This document shows, piece after piece, positions 9,179 to 18,754 of a stretch of 53,377 bases of DNA. The notes under the pieces were generated by a model. That model saw only the letters and a program-made list of their open reading frames with translations, did not search any database and was not told the DNA's origin. Source of the stretch: Pseudomonas agarici (GTDB lineage Bacteria > Pseudomonadota > Gammaproteobacteria > Pseudomonadales > Pseudomonadaceae); contig NZ_FOAR01000029.1 of NCBI RefSeq assembly GCF_900109755.1, forward strand, positions 1 through 53,377, written 5' to 3'. The translations under genes were made by a program, and so were the position numbers. How positions within the stretch are numbered: the stretch's first letter is position 1; the number at the start of each line of letters is the position of its first letter.

Positions 9179-10129
9179 TCAGTTGCCGATCAGGTAAAGG
9201 CAGAACGACAGGGTCACCAACGATCCTAGTGTGGAAATCAGGATGACACTCGACACCACCGAGGCTTCGCGTTTGTAATACTCAGCCAGCATGAACGGCC
9301 CGGTGCCGGTGGGCAAGGCGCTCAGCAGCAGGGCCGAATGGGCCCACAGCGGTGGCAGGTGGAAGACCTTGAAGGCGAGGAACCAGGTCAGCAACGGGTG
9401 GACGATCAGCTTGATCAATACCAGCAGCACCACACCCTGGCGCGGCCCTTGTTGCTTGTGAGCGAGGAACAGACCGAGGGAAATCAGGGCGCAAGGGATA
9501 GTGGCGGCACCCAACAAGCCGAGGAACTTCTCGAACGGCGCCGGCAACGGCGCGCCGCCCCAGGCCCACAGCGCTCCGAGCAGCGGCGATACCACCAGCG
9601 GGTTTTTCGCCAGGGCTAGCAGCACCTTGAAGATAATCCGATGTATCTGGCGCTCGGTCTGCAGGCCGATCTCAATACACACCAGGGCTAGCCCGAACAG
9701 CACACAGACCACCAGTAGGGAAGCGATCAACGCCGGTTCCAGACCATCTTGGCCCAACACCATCACGCACAATGGGATGCCGATATAACCGGTATTGGCA
9801 TAGGACGCACTGAGGGCGTCGATGCTCGCTTCAGCGAAATGTCCGGCCTTGCGCCAGCGCAGTAACAGGGTCAGGACAAACATCGCCAGCGTACTAAGGG
9901 TAAATGCCAAAACAAAGCCGGGGTGCCAGATCTGCTCCCAGGTGGAGGTCGCCGTGGCTTTGAACAACAAGGCCGGCAGGCACAGCCAGACCACCATGCG
10001 GTTGATTTCGGAGGCCGCATTAGGCCCCAGACGATTAGTGCGACGGCAGATGAAACCGACCAGGATCAGGGCAAAGATGGGCAGCAGAACGCTTAATACG
10101 GAAAACATTGAAGCCGGAGCCTTGGACAT
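9179..10129 (-). CDS. AEC-family transporter (auxin efflux carrier / MdcF-like)
   Basis: A 316-residue inner-membrane carrier with about ten hydrophobic helices in two half-repeats: LPIFALILVGFICRRTN and NRMVVWLCLPALLF at the start and LPTGTGPFMLAEYY near the end. These match AEC/MdcF permeases, which move organic acids such as malonate or related weak acids. The substrate cannot be read from the sequence. Two in-frame starts are possible (10129 or 10108, MFSVLSVLL); neither has a clear ribosome-binding site. It is the last core gene before the base composition drops into the AT-rich island. Confidence 0.82.
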   Translation of the reverse strand: MSKAPASMFSVLSVLLPIFALILVGFICRRTNRLGPNAASEINRMVVWLCLPALLFKATATSTWEQIWHPGFVLAFTLSTLAMFVLTLLLRWRKAGHFAEASIDALSASYANTGYIGIPLCVMVLGQDGLEPALIASLLVVCVLFGLALVCIEIGLQTERQIHRIIFKVLLALAKNPLVVSPLLGALWAWGGAPLPAPFEKFLGLLGAATIPCALISLGLFLAHKQQGPRQGVVLLVLIKLIVHPLLTWFLAFKVFHLPPLWAHSALLLSALPTGTGPFMLAEYYKREASVVSSVILISTLGSLVTLSFCLYLIGN

Positions 10130-10898
10130 GCGCGAGGGGTGGGGAAGGGTAAAGGGGGATATCGTTAACTTGCAATATTTACCCGCGATATTTCATGAGA
10201 AAGACTGATGAGCCAAGGCGCATGAGTCGATCGCGCCAAGCAGGCGACGCGACCTCGTCGTGGTATCGCTGACCGAACCCTTGCGGGCCAGGAGTGCCCG
10301 CAGTCTGGATAGATTAACCAGCAAAACGAGTAAGGTTCATGTGATTAATACAGTCTTCGGCAAGAAGATTGCCGGGCTTATCTGTTGCTCACTATTGAGT
10401 GCACCATATTTATTTTTTTGTTGCCTTCGAATTTCATGATCGATGTTGTATTTGCTAGTTTGAATTTATTTTCTGCAGGATTGCAGAGGCGAATCAGAAG
10501 CCCCGATTATATTGTGTTTAAAAAATATAAGATGATCATGGTTTTGACAGCAATTAGCTAATGGAACGCCACCGCCTGCCAACTAGTTTGGTTTATAGCG
10601 AGCGATGATTAAATTTATCAATTGACGATGTTCGCACGAAGCCAGAGAAGTAATCTAACTGAATTAGTGTTTTTCTGATCAGTATGATCTTCGGACTTTC
10701 AGGGTAGTGTAGATTAGCACGAGCCATTTAGTCGAAAACTATTAAAAATAACGGTGTTGCTGGCTATTTTGTTTCATATAGTGGGGTTGGCGGTAGTGAT
10801 TTAGTTAATAGGCTTTGCATTAGTATTGTCAAGCAGGGCTAATCAATGCCAAAAGAATAAAATCCTGTGTTTTAAGTGTCCAACAAGGAGTAGTGAAA
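10130..10898. other. Left boundary of the AT-rich island and leader of the RHS gene
   Basis: No gene is evident. Composition changes from GC-rich to clearly AT-rich between about 10140 and 10440. A hairpin (GCGGGC / GCCCGC, 10283-10301) marks the GC-rich end. From there to 10890 the DNA has long A/T runs. The only clear signal is the Shine-Dalgarno AAGGAG (10885-10890) of the RHS gene. No tRNA, direct repeat or integrase was seen at this edge. Confidence 0.6.
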
Positions 10899-13800
10899 AT
10901 GGCGGCTAAAGAAAAAGATTTTTTCACGCAGGCTAATAATTTTATTGGAGCTGTTGCTTCCGGTGTGAATTCTCGCACGGGGTTGTACGGGGTGAGTTTG
11001 GAACTTGCCAAAATAACAGGTAATGACCTTCAAGGGCCGGACTTTTCACTGGCACTTAATTATTCTCCACTCAATACGGTTGATAGTGGATTTGGCATGG
11101 GTTTTCTTTCGGGAATCTCTTATTATGATACCCATCGAGGCATGCTTTTTCTTTCGACCGGAGATCAATATAAGGTTTATGAAGACAAAACCTCTGTAGT
11201 GGTTCAACAGCAAAAGTTGAAAAGTTTTATATTTAAAAAAATTAAAGAAAACAGCTATGCTATTTATTATAAAAATGGCGTTGTTGAGTATCTTAAAGGC
11301 GGCTCAGCCGGGCCAGGCTGGAAAACCCCGTATGAAATACACTCCGACACAGGAAAAATAATGTATCTGGAGTGGGAGTACCCCTCGCAAGGCCTATATG
11401 AAACTGCATTGCTTCAAATAGTTTATGACTCCTACGGTAGAGACAAACCTCTATTGTCGCTGAGAAACACTCCGGGCTCAAAACTCACCCTAAATATTTT
11501 GCCAGGAACCGCAGAGGGTTATCGTATCGAGTTGAATTTTCAGAATGGCTTGCTGGAGACCGTTTTAAATTATTGTATCGATATGAATAATCCACTGAAA
11601 TGGGAATTTAGATATGAGTCAATGGAAGGCTGGGGGAGCTGGCTTGTCGAGGCGACTTACCCAGGTGGTACAAAAGAGACGGTAGATTATCTACTTGATG
11701 GCAATGCCTTTCCTGAGTCGGCAAATTTACCGAAACTTCCCTATGTTAGCCGTTTTATACGTCGTTTAAGTAATGGGGAAACAGACTCAGAAAGTTCTTA
11801 TGGTTATTCTAAGACAAATTTCCTTGGTGCATTTTCTGGCTTGGTTTGGTCGGACAAAGTTGATAATTTATATGGTTTGCTGTCTGATTATCAATATTAT
11901 ACAGAAGAACATCAAAAAACGATTGATGGGGTTGTAGATATAAAATATACCTTCAATAGTTATCATTGTCAGATCAGTGAGGAGAAAACAAAAAATAGTT
12001 GTAAGCAAGAAATAAAGACTGAATATTATGCACAAATTGGTTTGTCATTTGATAAGCAGCCTGCCTTTTTTCAACTGCCAAAAGCAAGTCATGAAAAGTG
12101 GACTGATCCGCGAGGTAAAAAAGCAACTATCACGACCACTACAACATTTGATGAGTTTGCCAATCCAACGAGTAAGTCTGTCAAGGATGAATCTACAGGC
12201 CAGCTAATAGAACCTAGTGTTTCTTGGAGTTATTACCCCCCTGAAGGATTTTCAGACGTCAGCTCCGGTTCTGTCTGCCCTCCAGAGCCATCAGGTTTCA
12301 AACGGTTTGTTAAATCAATGACACAAGTGCCTTGTAGCCAAGACCAAGGTGAATTAAAACGTACCGTGCAATTTTCCTATAGTTTGCCCGATAAAACTAA
12401 ACCCTCTGTAATATTAAAAAGCACTGAGACTCAATTTTATGGGGAGACTGAAAAGCTTATCAAACGAACCTTCTCCTATGACACCACGGAGCGAGAGTTA
12501 GGTAGGCTGCTTGCCATTGATGAGGAATGGTTCGCGAAGAAAAAAACGCTGAAAAGCCGGCATAGCTATAAATATAGCATCGCAGATGAAAAAATAACGA
12601 GTACGGACACTTTTGTATCCCACGACAATCAACAGCTAAAAACCTCTCAAGTATCGTCTCGCTTTACCGGTAGGGTTTTGTCCAACGTTGATGCTTATGG
12701 AAATACAAAAAATACGGATTACGATAAAGCCGGGCGCGTTATTAGAGAAGTAGAAGTCAGTGAATCAAACGATAAATTTAGTAGAGGACCTGAAAGAGTA
12801 AGAACCTATCAGTATTCCATTGAAAAAGATAAGTATAAGCCATTTAGCCTACTTGTGGTCGATTATGACGGTAGTAAATTTTTTCATGAGCTCGACAGTC
12901 TTGGTCGCCTTTTGTGCAAGAGAGTTCCCATTACCGGTAAGGAAAGTTCAAATAAAAGCCAGTGGCTGAAGATTTTAGAGTGTGAATATGCTTTTGGTCG
13001 TGAAACTATGACGACGAATTTTGATTATGTAATCAATGATGGTAGCGTTAATGACACTCTGAAAAACGAAATAAGGTGTTCTTATGACGACTGGGGGCGA
13101 GAGTGTAAACGAGCTTCAAATACTGGTGTGGAAGAGCTGGTAGCTTATGATCCGATTAATATGATCAGAACATGTGTCACTAAGTCGGGTAGTTTGGAAA
13201 CGGCCAGGAAAGAAGAGGTTTTTAATCGCGCCGGCTTGCTTCTTGGTATATCCCTCATCGGTGTCGATTCAAAACCTATCAGCCGCCGTACATTGGTACG
13301 TGATGGCTGGAAGCGGCTGGTGAGTGATACAAACGCACTGGGCAACGTTCAAACCTACGCATACGATCACTTTGATAGGGTTGTGAAAATAACCAAGCCT
13401 GATGGCACTTTCATCGAAAAAGAATATGTGGATTTTGCTGCAGAGCCGCTGGTCACTAATGTGACGTTAAAAACCACGGCAGAAACTGCCAAGCAGGTGT
13501 ACCCACACTCATTGTTAGATAGCGAAGGCCGCTCGCTTGGAACAAATGTATTTGACGGGCTGGGAAGGCTCACGCGAAGTTCAGTAGGTAGCCGTTCTTG
13601 GAGTTTGGTCTATGGTTCGCCCGCAGACAGAGAGCCCTCTACCATTGTCGATCCCAGCGGCACCAGTCGCTCTTTTACATATACCAACTTGTTTGGACGT
13701 AAGTCAGAAAGAGTTCAGGCTGTCGATATCACACAGCAATATTCATACTATCCGGAAAATGGGCTTATTAAAACAGCGTCCACTGCTGGGAGTGACATTC

Positions 13801-15785
13801 AACGAGAGTATTATCCTAGCGGCTACCTGAAATCAGAAAAGGTCACCACCGGCTCATCCACTTCTAAAACAACGAAATATACATGGACATTAAGGGGCGG
13901 GCCTAATAGCGTTATCGACGCCTGTGGGGTGTCGCAACAAAATACCTTTGATGAATATGGTCGAATAAAGGCCATGACCACCTCGGCAATTGATGTGTCG
14001 TTTACCTATGATGCTTTTAGTCGTCTGAATGGATGGAAGTCGACTGATAAAAAAAATATTCATAGTATGGAGACAAATCTTGATTTCGATGAAGTAGGTC
14101 GCGAAGTTTCGAGAGTTATAAAAGATAGTAAGTATGGCGTTCTGCAGATCAACCAGACCTGGTGGGCTGATAATAAACTTAAGAGCCGAAAAACCATCAC
14201 TCCACAAAAAAATCTGACCAGTACAGTTCGTAATGAATTATTTGATTATGATAAAACAGGCAGATTGAAGAAATACAGCGCTACCGGCTGGCCCTTGGTA
14301 TTAGATAAATATTCGAATTCTATTGTGGAGCAAAATTTCATCTTTGATCCTTATGATAATATCACATCAGTACAAAGCCTTTTTTCTGACAAAACAGAAA
14401 ATAATGCTAGCTTCATCTATGGGAATGCCGACGATCCGTGTCAGTTAACGGAAGTTAATAATACCCACCCTAGTTATCCTGGTGTTTTGAAGTACGAATA
14501 CAATGAACTGGGCGATCTTATCAAGGAGGGCGATAAGGTAACGCAGTACGACAATTTGGGCAGACTGCAAAGAAATGGCGAAAAAGAATATAGATATGAT
14601 GCGTTTAATAAGTTGGCTAAAGTAGGTGATAGTAAGCTTTATTACATGGGAGGCCGGCTTAGTAATGAGATAAATGGAGATAAATGGAAAAGCTTTGTTA
14701 ACTCAGTCGATGGCCATATGGTTGCTGAGCTGCATGATGACGCCGCATTACTTATCGGCACAGATAACAAATTAAGTGTTGTGTATGCGGGGGATAATAA
14801 GAACTCAGCTTGCCCTGTCTATACTCCATATGGAGGGAAAGTCAATAATAAATCTGATTTGAGTGCGATTGGCTATAACGGAGAATGGATAGATGCTGGA
14901 CTAGACGGTTATAGCCTCGGGAATGGCTATCGTACATACTCTCCGGAACTCATGCGTTTCACTAGCCCAGATGGCCCCCAAAATAGTCCACTAGGTGTCG
15001 CCGGGATTAACGCTTATGCCTATTGTCACGATGATCCGATTAACTTTTCTGACCCTACAGGACAGATAAGTTGGAAAGGCTGGGTAGGAATGATCACCTC
15101 GGGGCTTGGTATCGGTTTGACTTTAATAACAGGTGGCCTCGCCATTGCAGCGGCCAGCGGTGTTCTGGCAACAGCTATTGCCATGGGTACTACAGGCGCT
15201 AGCCTGATTTCCGGAGTAAGTGCAATTGTCGCAAATGCTATTGGTGACAATTTACCCGAGGTAGCCAGGATATTGAGATGGGTCGCCTTGGGCACAGGAA
15301 TGGTAGGCTTCTCTTTTGGCACTTCTGCTGTTGTCAGGGGGGTATCTTCCGCCGTGCGAGAGTTGGGTTTACGAACCACGCTTGGGACCATGGGGGTAGC
15401 GTCAAGAGTCAATCTTGGCTTAACGGCTACTAGCTACGTTAGTGGTACCATCAGCTATGGTAGCTTGATAGCAAAACGAATTCTGGATCAGACATCTGCC
15501 GCTGATAGTACCGCGAACACAGTTTTGTCAAACATTAGCTTTTATAGTGGCTTGGTAAGTGATGCGGCAAGTCTGGGTAACTTTGTATTGCCTAGAGTAC
15601 TGCCGCGCTCTTATTCGTGGGATGTTGCCGAAATTCCCGTTATGGAAGAGTTTAATATGCGTGTGTTTTCACGCAGCTTTAGTTGGGATGCTCCACCTCC
15701 TAGTGGCAGCCCGCAACGAACAAGCGCCCTTATAAAACAGGTGCAGAATTTTTACGTGTTCCTTGCGATTCCAAGCAGGTTATAA
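10899..15785 (+). CDS. RHS-repeat protein, large toxin-like or surface protein
   Basis: A 1628-residue RHS/YD-repeat protein. The N-terminal ~100 residues (NSRTGLYGVSLELAKITGND, then LNYSPLNTVDSGFGMGF) resemble the entry module of Pseudomonas RHS proteins. YD-type repeats (YDKAGRVIRE, YDHFDRVVKITKPDG, FDEYGRIKAMT, YDNLGRLQRNGEKEYRYDAF) fill the middle and should form the RHS shell. The RHS core is at about 1320-1390 (NGYRTYSPELMRFTSPDG, then INAYAYCHDDPINFSDPTG), with the Asp-containing ends where many RHS proteins self-cleave. After DPTG comes a ~240-residue tail with a Gly/Ala-rich hydrophobic stretch (~1390-1450) and a repeated (S/P)RS(Y/F)SWD motif near the end. I recognise no catalytic toxin domain there. 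No signal peptide, VgrG or PAAR domain is seen. The ATG at 10899 fits AAGGAG; a GTG six bases earlier is too close. Confidence 0.9.
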   Translation: MAAKEKDFFTQANNFIGAVASGVNSRTGLYGVSLELAKITGNDLQGPDFSLALNYSPLNTVDSGFGMGFLSGISYYDTHRGMLFLSTGDQYKVYEDKTSVVVQQQKLKSFIFKKIKENSYAIYYKNGVVEYLKGGSAGPGWKTPYEIHSDTGKIMYLEWEYPSQGLYETALLQIVYDSYGRDKPLLSLRNTPGSKLTLNILPGTAEGYRIELNFQNGLLETVLNYCIDMNNPLKWEFRYESMEGWGSWLVEATYPGGTKETVDYLLDGNAFPESANLPKLPYVSRFIRRLSNGETDSESSYGYSKTNFLGAFSGLVWSDKVDNLYGLLSDYQYYTEEHQKTIDGVVDIKYTFNSYHCQISEEKTKNSCKQEIKTEYYAQIGLSFDKQPAFFQLPKASHEKWTDPRGKKATITTTTTFDEFANPTSKSVKDESTGQLIEPSVSWSYYPPEGFSDVSSGSVCPPEPSGFKRFVKSMTQVPCSQDQGELKRTVQFSYSLPDKTKPSVILKSTETQFYGETEKLIKRTFSYDTTERELGRLLAIDEEWFAKKKTLKSRHSYKYSIADEKITSTDTFVSHDNQQLKTSQVSSRFTGRVLSNVDAYGNTKNTDYDKAGRVIREVEVSESNDKFSRGPERVRTYQYSIEKDKYKPFSLLVVDYDGSKFFHELDSLGRLLCKRVPITGKESSNKSQWLKILECEYAFGRETMTTNFDYVINDGSVNDTLKNEIRCSYDDWGRECKRASNTGVEELVAYDPINMIRTCVTKSGSLETARKEEVFNRAGLLLGISLIGVDSKPISRRTLVRDGWKRLVSDTNALGNVQTYAYDHFDRVVKITKPDGTFIEKEYVDFAAEPLVTNVTLKTTAETAKQVYPHSLLDSEGRSLGTNVFDGLGRLTRSSVGSRSWSLVYGSPADREPSTIVDPSGTSRSFTYTNLFGRKSERVQAVDITQQYSYYPENGLIKTASTAGSDIQREYYPSGYLKSEKVTTGSSTSKTTKYTWTLRGGPNSVIDACGVSQQNTFDEYGRIKAMTTSAIDVSFTYDAFSRLNGWKSTDKKNIHSMETNLDFDEVGREVSRVIKDSKYGVLQINQTWWADNKLKSRKTITPQKNLTSTVRNELFDYDKTGRLKKYSATGWPLVLDKYSNSIVEQNFIFDPYDNITSVQSLFSDKTENNASFIYGNADDPCQLTEVNNTHPSYPGVLKYEYNELGDLIKEGDKVTQYDNLGRLQRNGEKEYRYDAFNKLAKVGDSKLYYMGGRLSNEINGDKWKSFVNSVDGHMVAELHDDAALLIGTDNKLSVVYAGDNKNSACPVYTPYGGKVNNKSDLSAIGYNGEWIDAGLDGYSLGNGYRTYSPELMRFTSPDGPQNSPLGVAGINAYAYCHDDPINFSDPTGQISWKGWVGMITSGLGIGLTLITGGLAIAAASGVLATAIAMGTTGASLISGVSAIVANAIGDNLPEVARILRWVALGTGMVGFSFGTSAVVRGVSSAVRELGLRTTLGTMGVASRVNLGLTATSYVSGTISYGSLIAKRILDQTSAADSTANTVLSNISFYSGLVSDAASLGNFVLPRVLPRSYSWDVAEIPVMEEFNMRVFSRSFSWDAPPPSGSPQRTSALIKQVQNFYVFLAIPSRL

Positions 15786-15856
15786 AGTTACGCCACAATA
15801 TAGTATTTATAAGTAACTGCGGCTAGTTTCTAATGCTGTAGAAAACGAGGTGTATT

Positions 15857-16999
15857 ATGGTTGTTGCAGAAAGCAAACAGTGGGTACGTAACGGGCGCTT
15901 CTCTATATCGGCAATTAGAAGCGAGCTGCCTATATATAGCAATGGCTTGAATATGTTAAAGGTTTTGGTATATATCTCACCTCTTGATTCAAATGGAGAT
16001 GCACTTAGCGAAAGCGATCTGCCTGACTCGGAGGTGCGGCAGAGCTTAAAGCTCATCGATTACGATGATAGTAAAGAGCTAATTAAGAGTTCTGACGACG
16101 ACAGTCCTCCAACGGAGGAGGGATGGTACTATGCGGATCGCCCGAATGGATTCGATTCTATACCTAATATGGGCTTTCCTGATTCAGTAAAAGATGAGTT
16201 ATATTCTCTTGAAGGCGCCGATGCTTCTGTAAGGGTTATTGATTTTTATGTGCATTGTTTGTTTCAGACAACGAGTCGTGCTAAGCGAGTTGCGGTTAAA
16301 GTAACGCTGCCTGGAAGTGGCCAGGTTTTTACCACTGCATTCGGCGGGACTCTCAGCTCTCATGTCGATTTTCGTACCATTAAGCCTAGAAATTATGGTA
16401 AAGACGATTGCGTAATTGAATACTCTCCCTGGAAAGAGTTAGACACCACTTGCGAAAGTTCTATCAATTCGGATGAGCGCCCCGCTTTCTATGCAAAACA
16501 GGCATTTATTAGACTTAAGGAAAATGACAAATCATTCATTAAGTCAAAAATAACCCCTGTGAATAGCGATGACGGTAAGGATCATAAAACCCCTGATGAG
16601 ATAAAACAGTTGGAAAGGGTATTTTATAATCATGATCTGCAATGGCTTAGAAGGTATTGCTTGGGTAGCAGGCTGGTTTTTACTTATTATGTTTGGGACA
16701 TAAATAAAGAAGAGGGAGATATTTTTGGAGAGGCACCAAATAGGTATAAACTACTTGGGCGAAGTTATAGATATTGCCTTGGAAAAATTAAATTTCCTAT
16801 ATCGCTCTCCCCTCAACGAGTATCCGGAAGCCTCCCGGTGGTGATCGTAAAGCAAACTCTATCCGGATCTTCTGGTCAGGCACAAAACTATCCTATTAAT
16901 GTAGTGTTGTATGAGCAATACGGTAACGCCTGTCGGGTTAAGCTGAAGATGTTTGAAACGGATGTACCGGAAGCTCAAGTAGCACTAATAGATGTTTAG
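15857..16999 (+). CDS. Unrecognised 380-residue protein directly behind the RHS gene
   Basis: I do not recognise this protein. It starts MVVAESKQWVRNGRFSIS after a good GAGG ribosome-binding site, 71 bp behind the RHS gene and on the same strand, so the two are probably one transcript. A bidirectional terminator follows 34 bp after its stop. It has no signal peptide, lipobox or hydrophobic helix. It is rich in Asp, Ser and alternating hydrophobic residues, which suggests a beta-rich soluble protein. An acidic segment (SSDDDSPPTEEG) lies near residue 80. Its place suggests a cognate immunity, chaperone or binding partner of the RHS protein, but its size is large for an immunity protein. All functional ideas are inference. 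Confidence 0.75.
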   Translation: MVVAESKQWVRNGRFSISAIRSELPIYSNGLNMLKVLVYISPLDSNGDALSESDLPDSEVRQSLKLIDYDDSKELIKSSDDDSPPTEEGWYYADRPNGFDSIPNMGFPDSVKDELYSLEGADASVRVIDFYVHCLFQTTSRAKRVAVKVTLPGSGQVFTTAFGGTLSSHVDFRTIKPRNYGKDDCVIEYSPWKELDTTCESSINSDERPAFYAKQAFIRLKENDKSFIKSKITPVNSDDGKDHKTPDEIKQLERVFYNHDLQWLRRYCLGSRLVFTYYVWDINKEEGDIFGEAPNRYKLLGRSYRYCLGKIKFPISLSPQRVSGSLPVVIVKQTLSGSSGQAQNYPINVVLYEQYGNACRVKLKMFETDVPEAQVALIDV

Positions 17000-17033
17000 G
17001 TATTTAGCTGCCAGGTAAAATTTTTACCCTCAT

Positions 17034-17066
17034 CATTTTTCGGCCCCATTTTGGGGTCGAAAAATG
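17034..17066. terminator. Bidirectional terminator after the RHS operon
   Basis: A 14-bp stem with one G-T pair (CATTTTTCGGCCCC / GGGGTCGAAAAATG) closes a 5-nt loop. T and A tracts are built into the two arms, giving a classic intrinsic terminator, placed 34 bp after the stop of the 380-residue gene. Confidence 0.85.
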
Positions 17067-17436
17067 AGGTAGTTGTACTAAAGCCGAAGAAGCACTATAT
17101 GATGGAAAACGCACGTATGAGCTAGGCGCTCCATCAACCACTGTTCCCATCAAAGTTTGTATCCACACCCACATCTAGGACTGGCTGTTCGGCGACCAAC
17201 CGAGCCGTTCGACACAGGCCAGCGGATGACGCTAATTGAACAACAGTCTATCGCGCACCCAATTCAAACCCGGTTGGAAGCATTCACCGCAACAGCTACA
17301 TCTCAGGTTGAATGCACAAGGGTTGATTGATTTGCAAGGGTGGATGATCGCCATCGCTGAAACACCCATGATAGGTTGGAGAAAAAGGGAGGCACTTACG
17401 TCGTGCGAGGCACCATTCGAAGGGCTACGACCAAGC

Positions 17437-17470
17437 GGCGCTAAACAACGGGTATTAGTTGTTTAGCGCC
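17437..17470. repeat. Perfect 13-bp inverted repeat, 8-nt loop
   Basis: GGCGCTAAACAAC (17437-17449) and GTTGTTTAGCGCC (17458-17470) are exact reverse complements. On the plus strand a T6 run follows eight bases later. It could be a terminator or the end of an old mobile element. Confidence 0.8.
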
Positions 17471-17574
17471 GATGACTTTTTTCGGTTGAATGGGGGGCGG
17501 GTGAAGTTTTTTGGAATTTGCTCTCGTGCATTCACAGCTAGCTTCTGGACAAGGTTGTCATTACATACGGCAGT

Positions 17575-17619
17575 GTACTCATCAAGCAAAAGTCATTCTG
17601 TTTTCTGCTTGATGAGTAC
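17575..17619. repeat. Perfect 14-bp inverted repeat, 17-nt loop
   Basis: GTACTCATCAAGCA (17575-17588) and TGCTTGATGAGTAC (17606-17619) are exact reverse complements. It lies 35 bp beyond the stop of the minus-strand 366-residue gene, so it is a likely 3' hairpin or terminator for that gene. Confidence 0.8.
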
Positions 17620-17653
17620 GGATGTATGGCTGAGCGTAATGATATATGTCAAT

Positions 17654-18754
17654 TCACTTGAGCGATAACACCATATTCTGAGTGTTACCTTCGCCACGAA
17701 CGTACTCAAAATTGACCATTTTGTCGTCAGATTGCGGTACACCGTCGACTGCAACAATCTTCTTGTTCAACATAACGCTTTTATCGAATGCGCTACCGAT
17801 ACCGTAAAGAATGATTTTCCCTTTGCAATTTTTTTGAAGGTTGAATAAGCCTTCAGGGTATACTAATTTTTCGTTTTTAAAATCAAAGGGATAACCTCCA
17901 GAATAGGTCTGGAATGTTATATTTGCATTATCGGCAATTGAAAATTGTGCAGTAGTCGCGACGTCATAAAATGAGACGAGGTCAGTGACAAATGTCACAG
18001 ATGCGTCATCGTTAACGGCTATTCCAATGTTCTTGCGTAAGATAATGTTTGTACTTTTTAATTTACCCCATGCTTTTTCACTGAATACCATACCGGTTTC
18101 GGCTAACGTTATAGTGCCTGTTGTCGCCTCCACATTCAGAGAGTAATGATCTGGTTGCGACAGAGGTTGTGACGAAGGTTGCGAGGATCTCGAAATATTA
18201 TATTGACTGAATGTCAGTAGAATATCCTCCGCCCGGATTTTTGCAGTTGAGCAACCCATGACTTGCATTTTTTTAGTACTGGCGTAGTTGAGACATTCGA
18301 CTTGATAAAGGCTGGTGCCTTTCAGCGTCAGATCGAGATGGATAGCCGCCGCCATACCAATCACCAAAGAGGCAGGACCACCCGCTTTGATAGTATTGAA
18401 ATTCTTTGCTTCGAATGAAGAATCGCTAATGACAAATATCACCAACGGATGTGGGATCATTTTTGGAATGTATGGCCCAATAGAAAAATCAACGATATCT
18501 GTTGGCTGATTGGGCACTGCTCGCATGATAAGCGTGGAGTTGCTAAGATTAATCTCAGAAGGTGGGAGTGTAGCATCGAAGCTCCCTCCCCATTCTGACG
18601 ATTCGCTAGAAAGTAATGTCAAGGTTCCGGCTGGAGGAGTCATCGAAAACGATTTTGCGGGGTCCTTATTAAAGGAAGGAAGACTGATTTCATTCGTCCC
18701 CGGTAGGCTGTAGTTTTGGTTTTCTTGGGGATTCCACGTAAACGATTCAAGCAT
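17654..18754 (-). CDS. Unrecognised 366-residue protein of the RHS island
   Basis: I do not recognise this protein. It begins MLESFTWNPQENQNYSLPG after a clear AGGAG. It has no signal peptide and no obvious membrane helix apart from a mildly hydrophobic stretch near 128-140. A Ser-Gln-Pro linker (SRSSQPSSQPLSQP, 188-201) splits it into an N-terminal and a C-terminal half. The C-terminal half shows short alternating beta-like strings (TGTITLAETGMVFS, DDASVTFVTDLVSF, IADNANITFQTYSG), which recall a beta-helix or beta-roll. It is convergent with the RHS operon. Composition is AT-rich like its neighbours. Its role is unknown. Confidence 0.75.
   Translation of the reverse strand: MLESFTWNPQENQNYSLPGTNEISLPSFNKDPAKSFSMTPPAGTLTLLSSESSEWGGSFDATLPPSEINLSNSTLIMRAVPNQPTDIVDFSIGPYIPKMIPHPLVIFVISDSSFEAKNFNTIKAGGPASLVIGMAAAIHLDLTLKGTSLYQVECLNYASTKKMQVMGCSTAKIRAEDILLTFSQYNISRSSQPSSQPLSQPDHYSLNVEATTGTITLAETGMVFSEKAWGKLKSTNIILRKNIGIAVNDDASVTFVTDLVSFYDVATTAQFSIADNANITFQTYSGGYPFDFKNEKLVYPEGLFNLQKNCKGKIILYGIGSAFDKSVMLNKKIVAVDGVPQSDDKMVNFEYVRGEGNTQNMVLSLK

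Larger units (their letters stand above)
17067..17653. other. 587-bp gap with two perfect inverted repeats
   Basis: No supported gene. Short open frames exist on the plus strand (17236-17466) but have no recognisable product and no good ribosome-binding site. The region holds two long perfect inverted repeats, listed separately. They lie downstream of the convergent 366-residue gene and may end its transcript. Confidence 0.5.

Noticed and set aside
17067..17460. Possible transposase remnant in the gap after the RHS operon
   Set aside because: No transposase motif could be followed in any frame; only the inverted repeats are solid.
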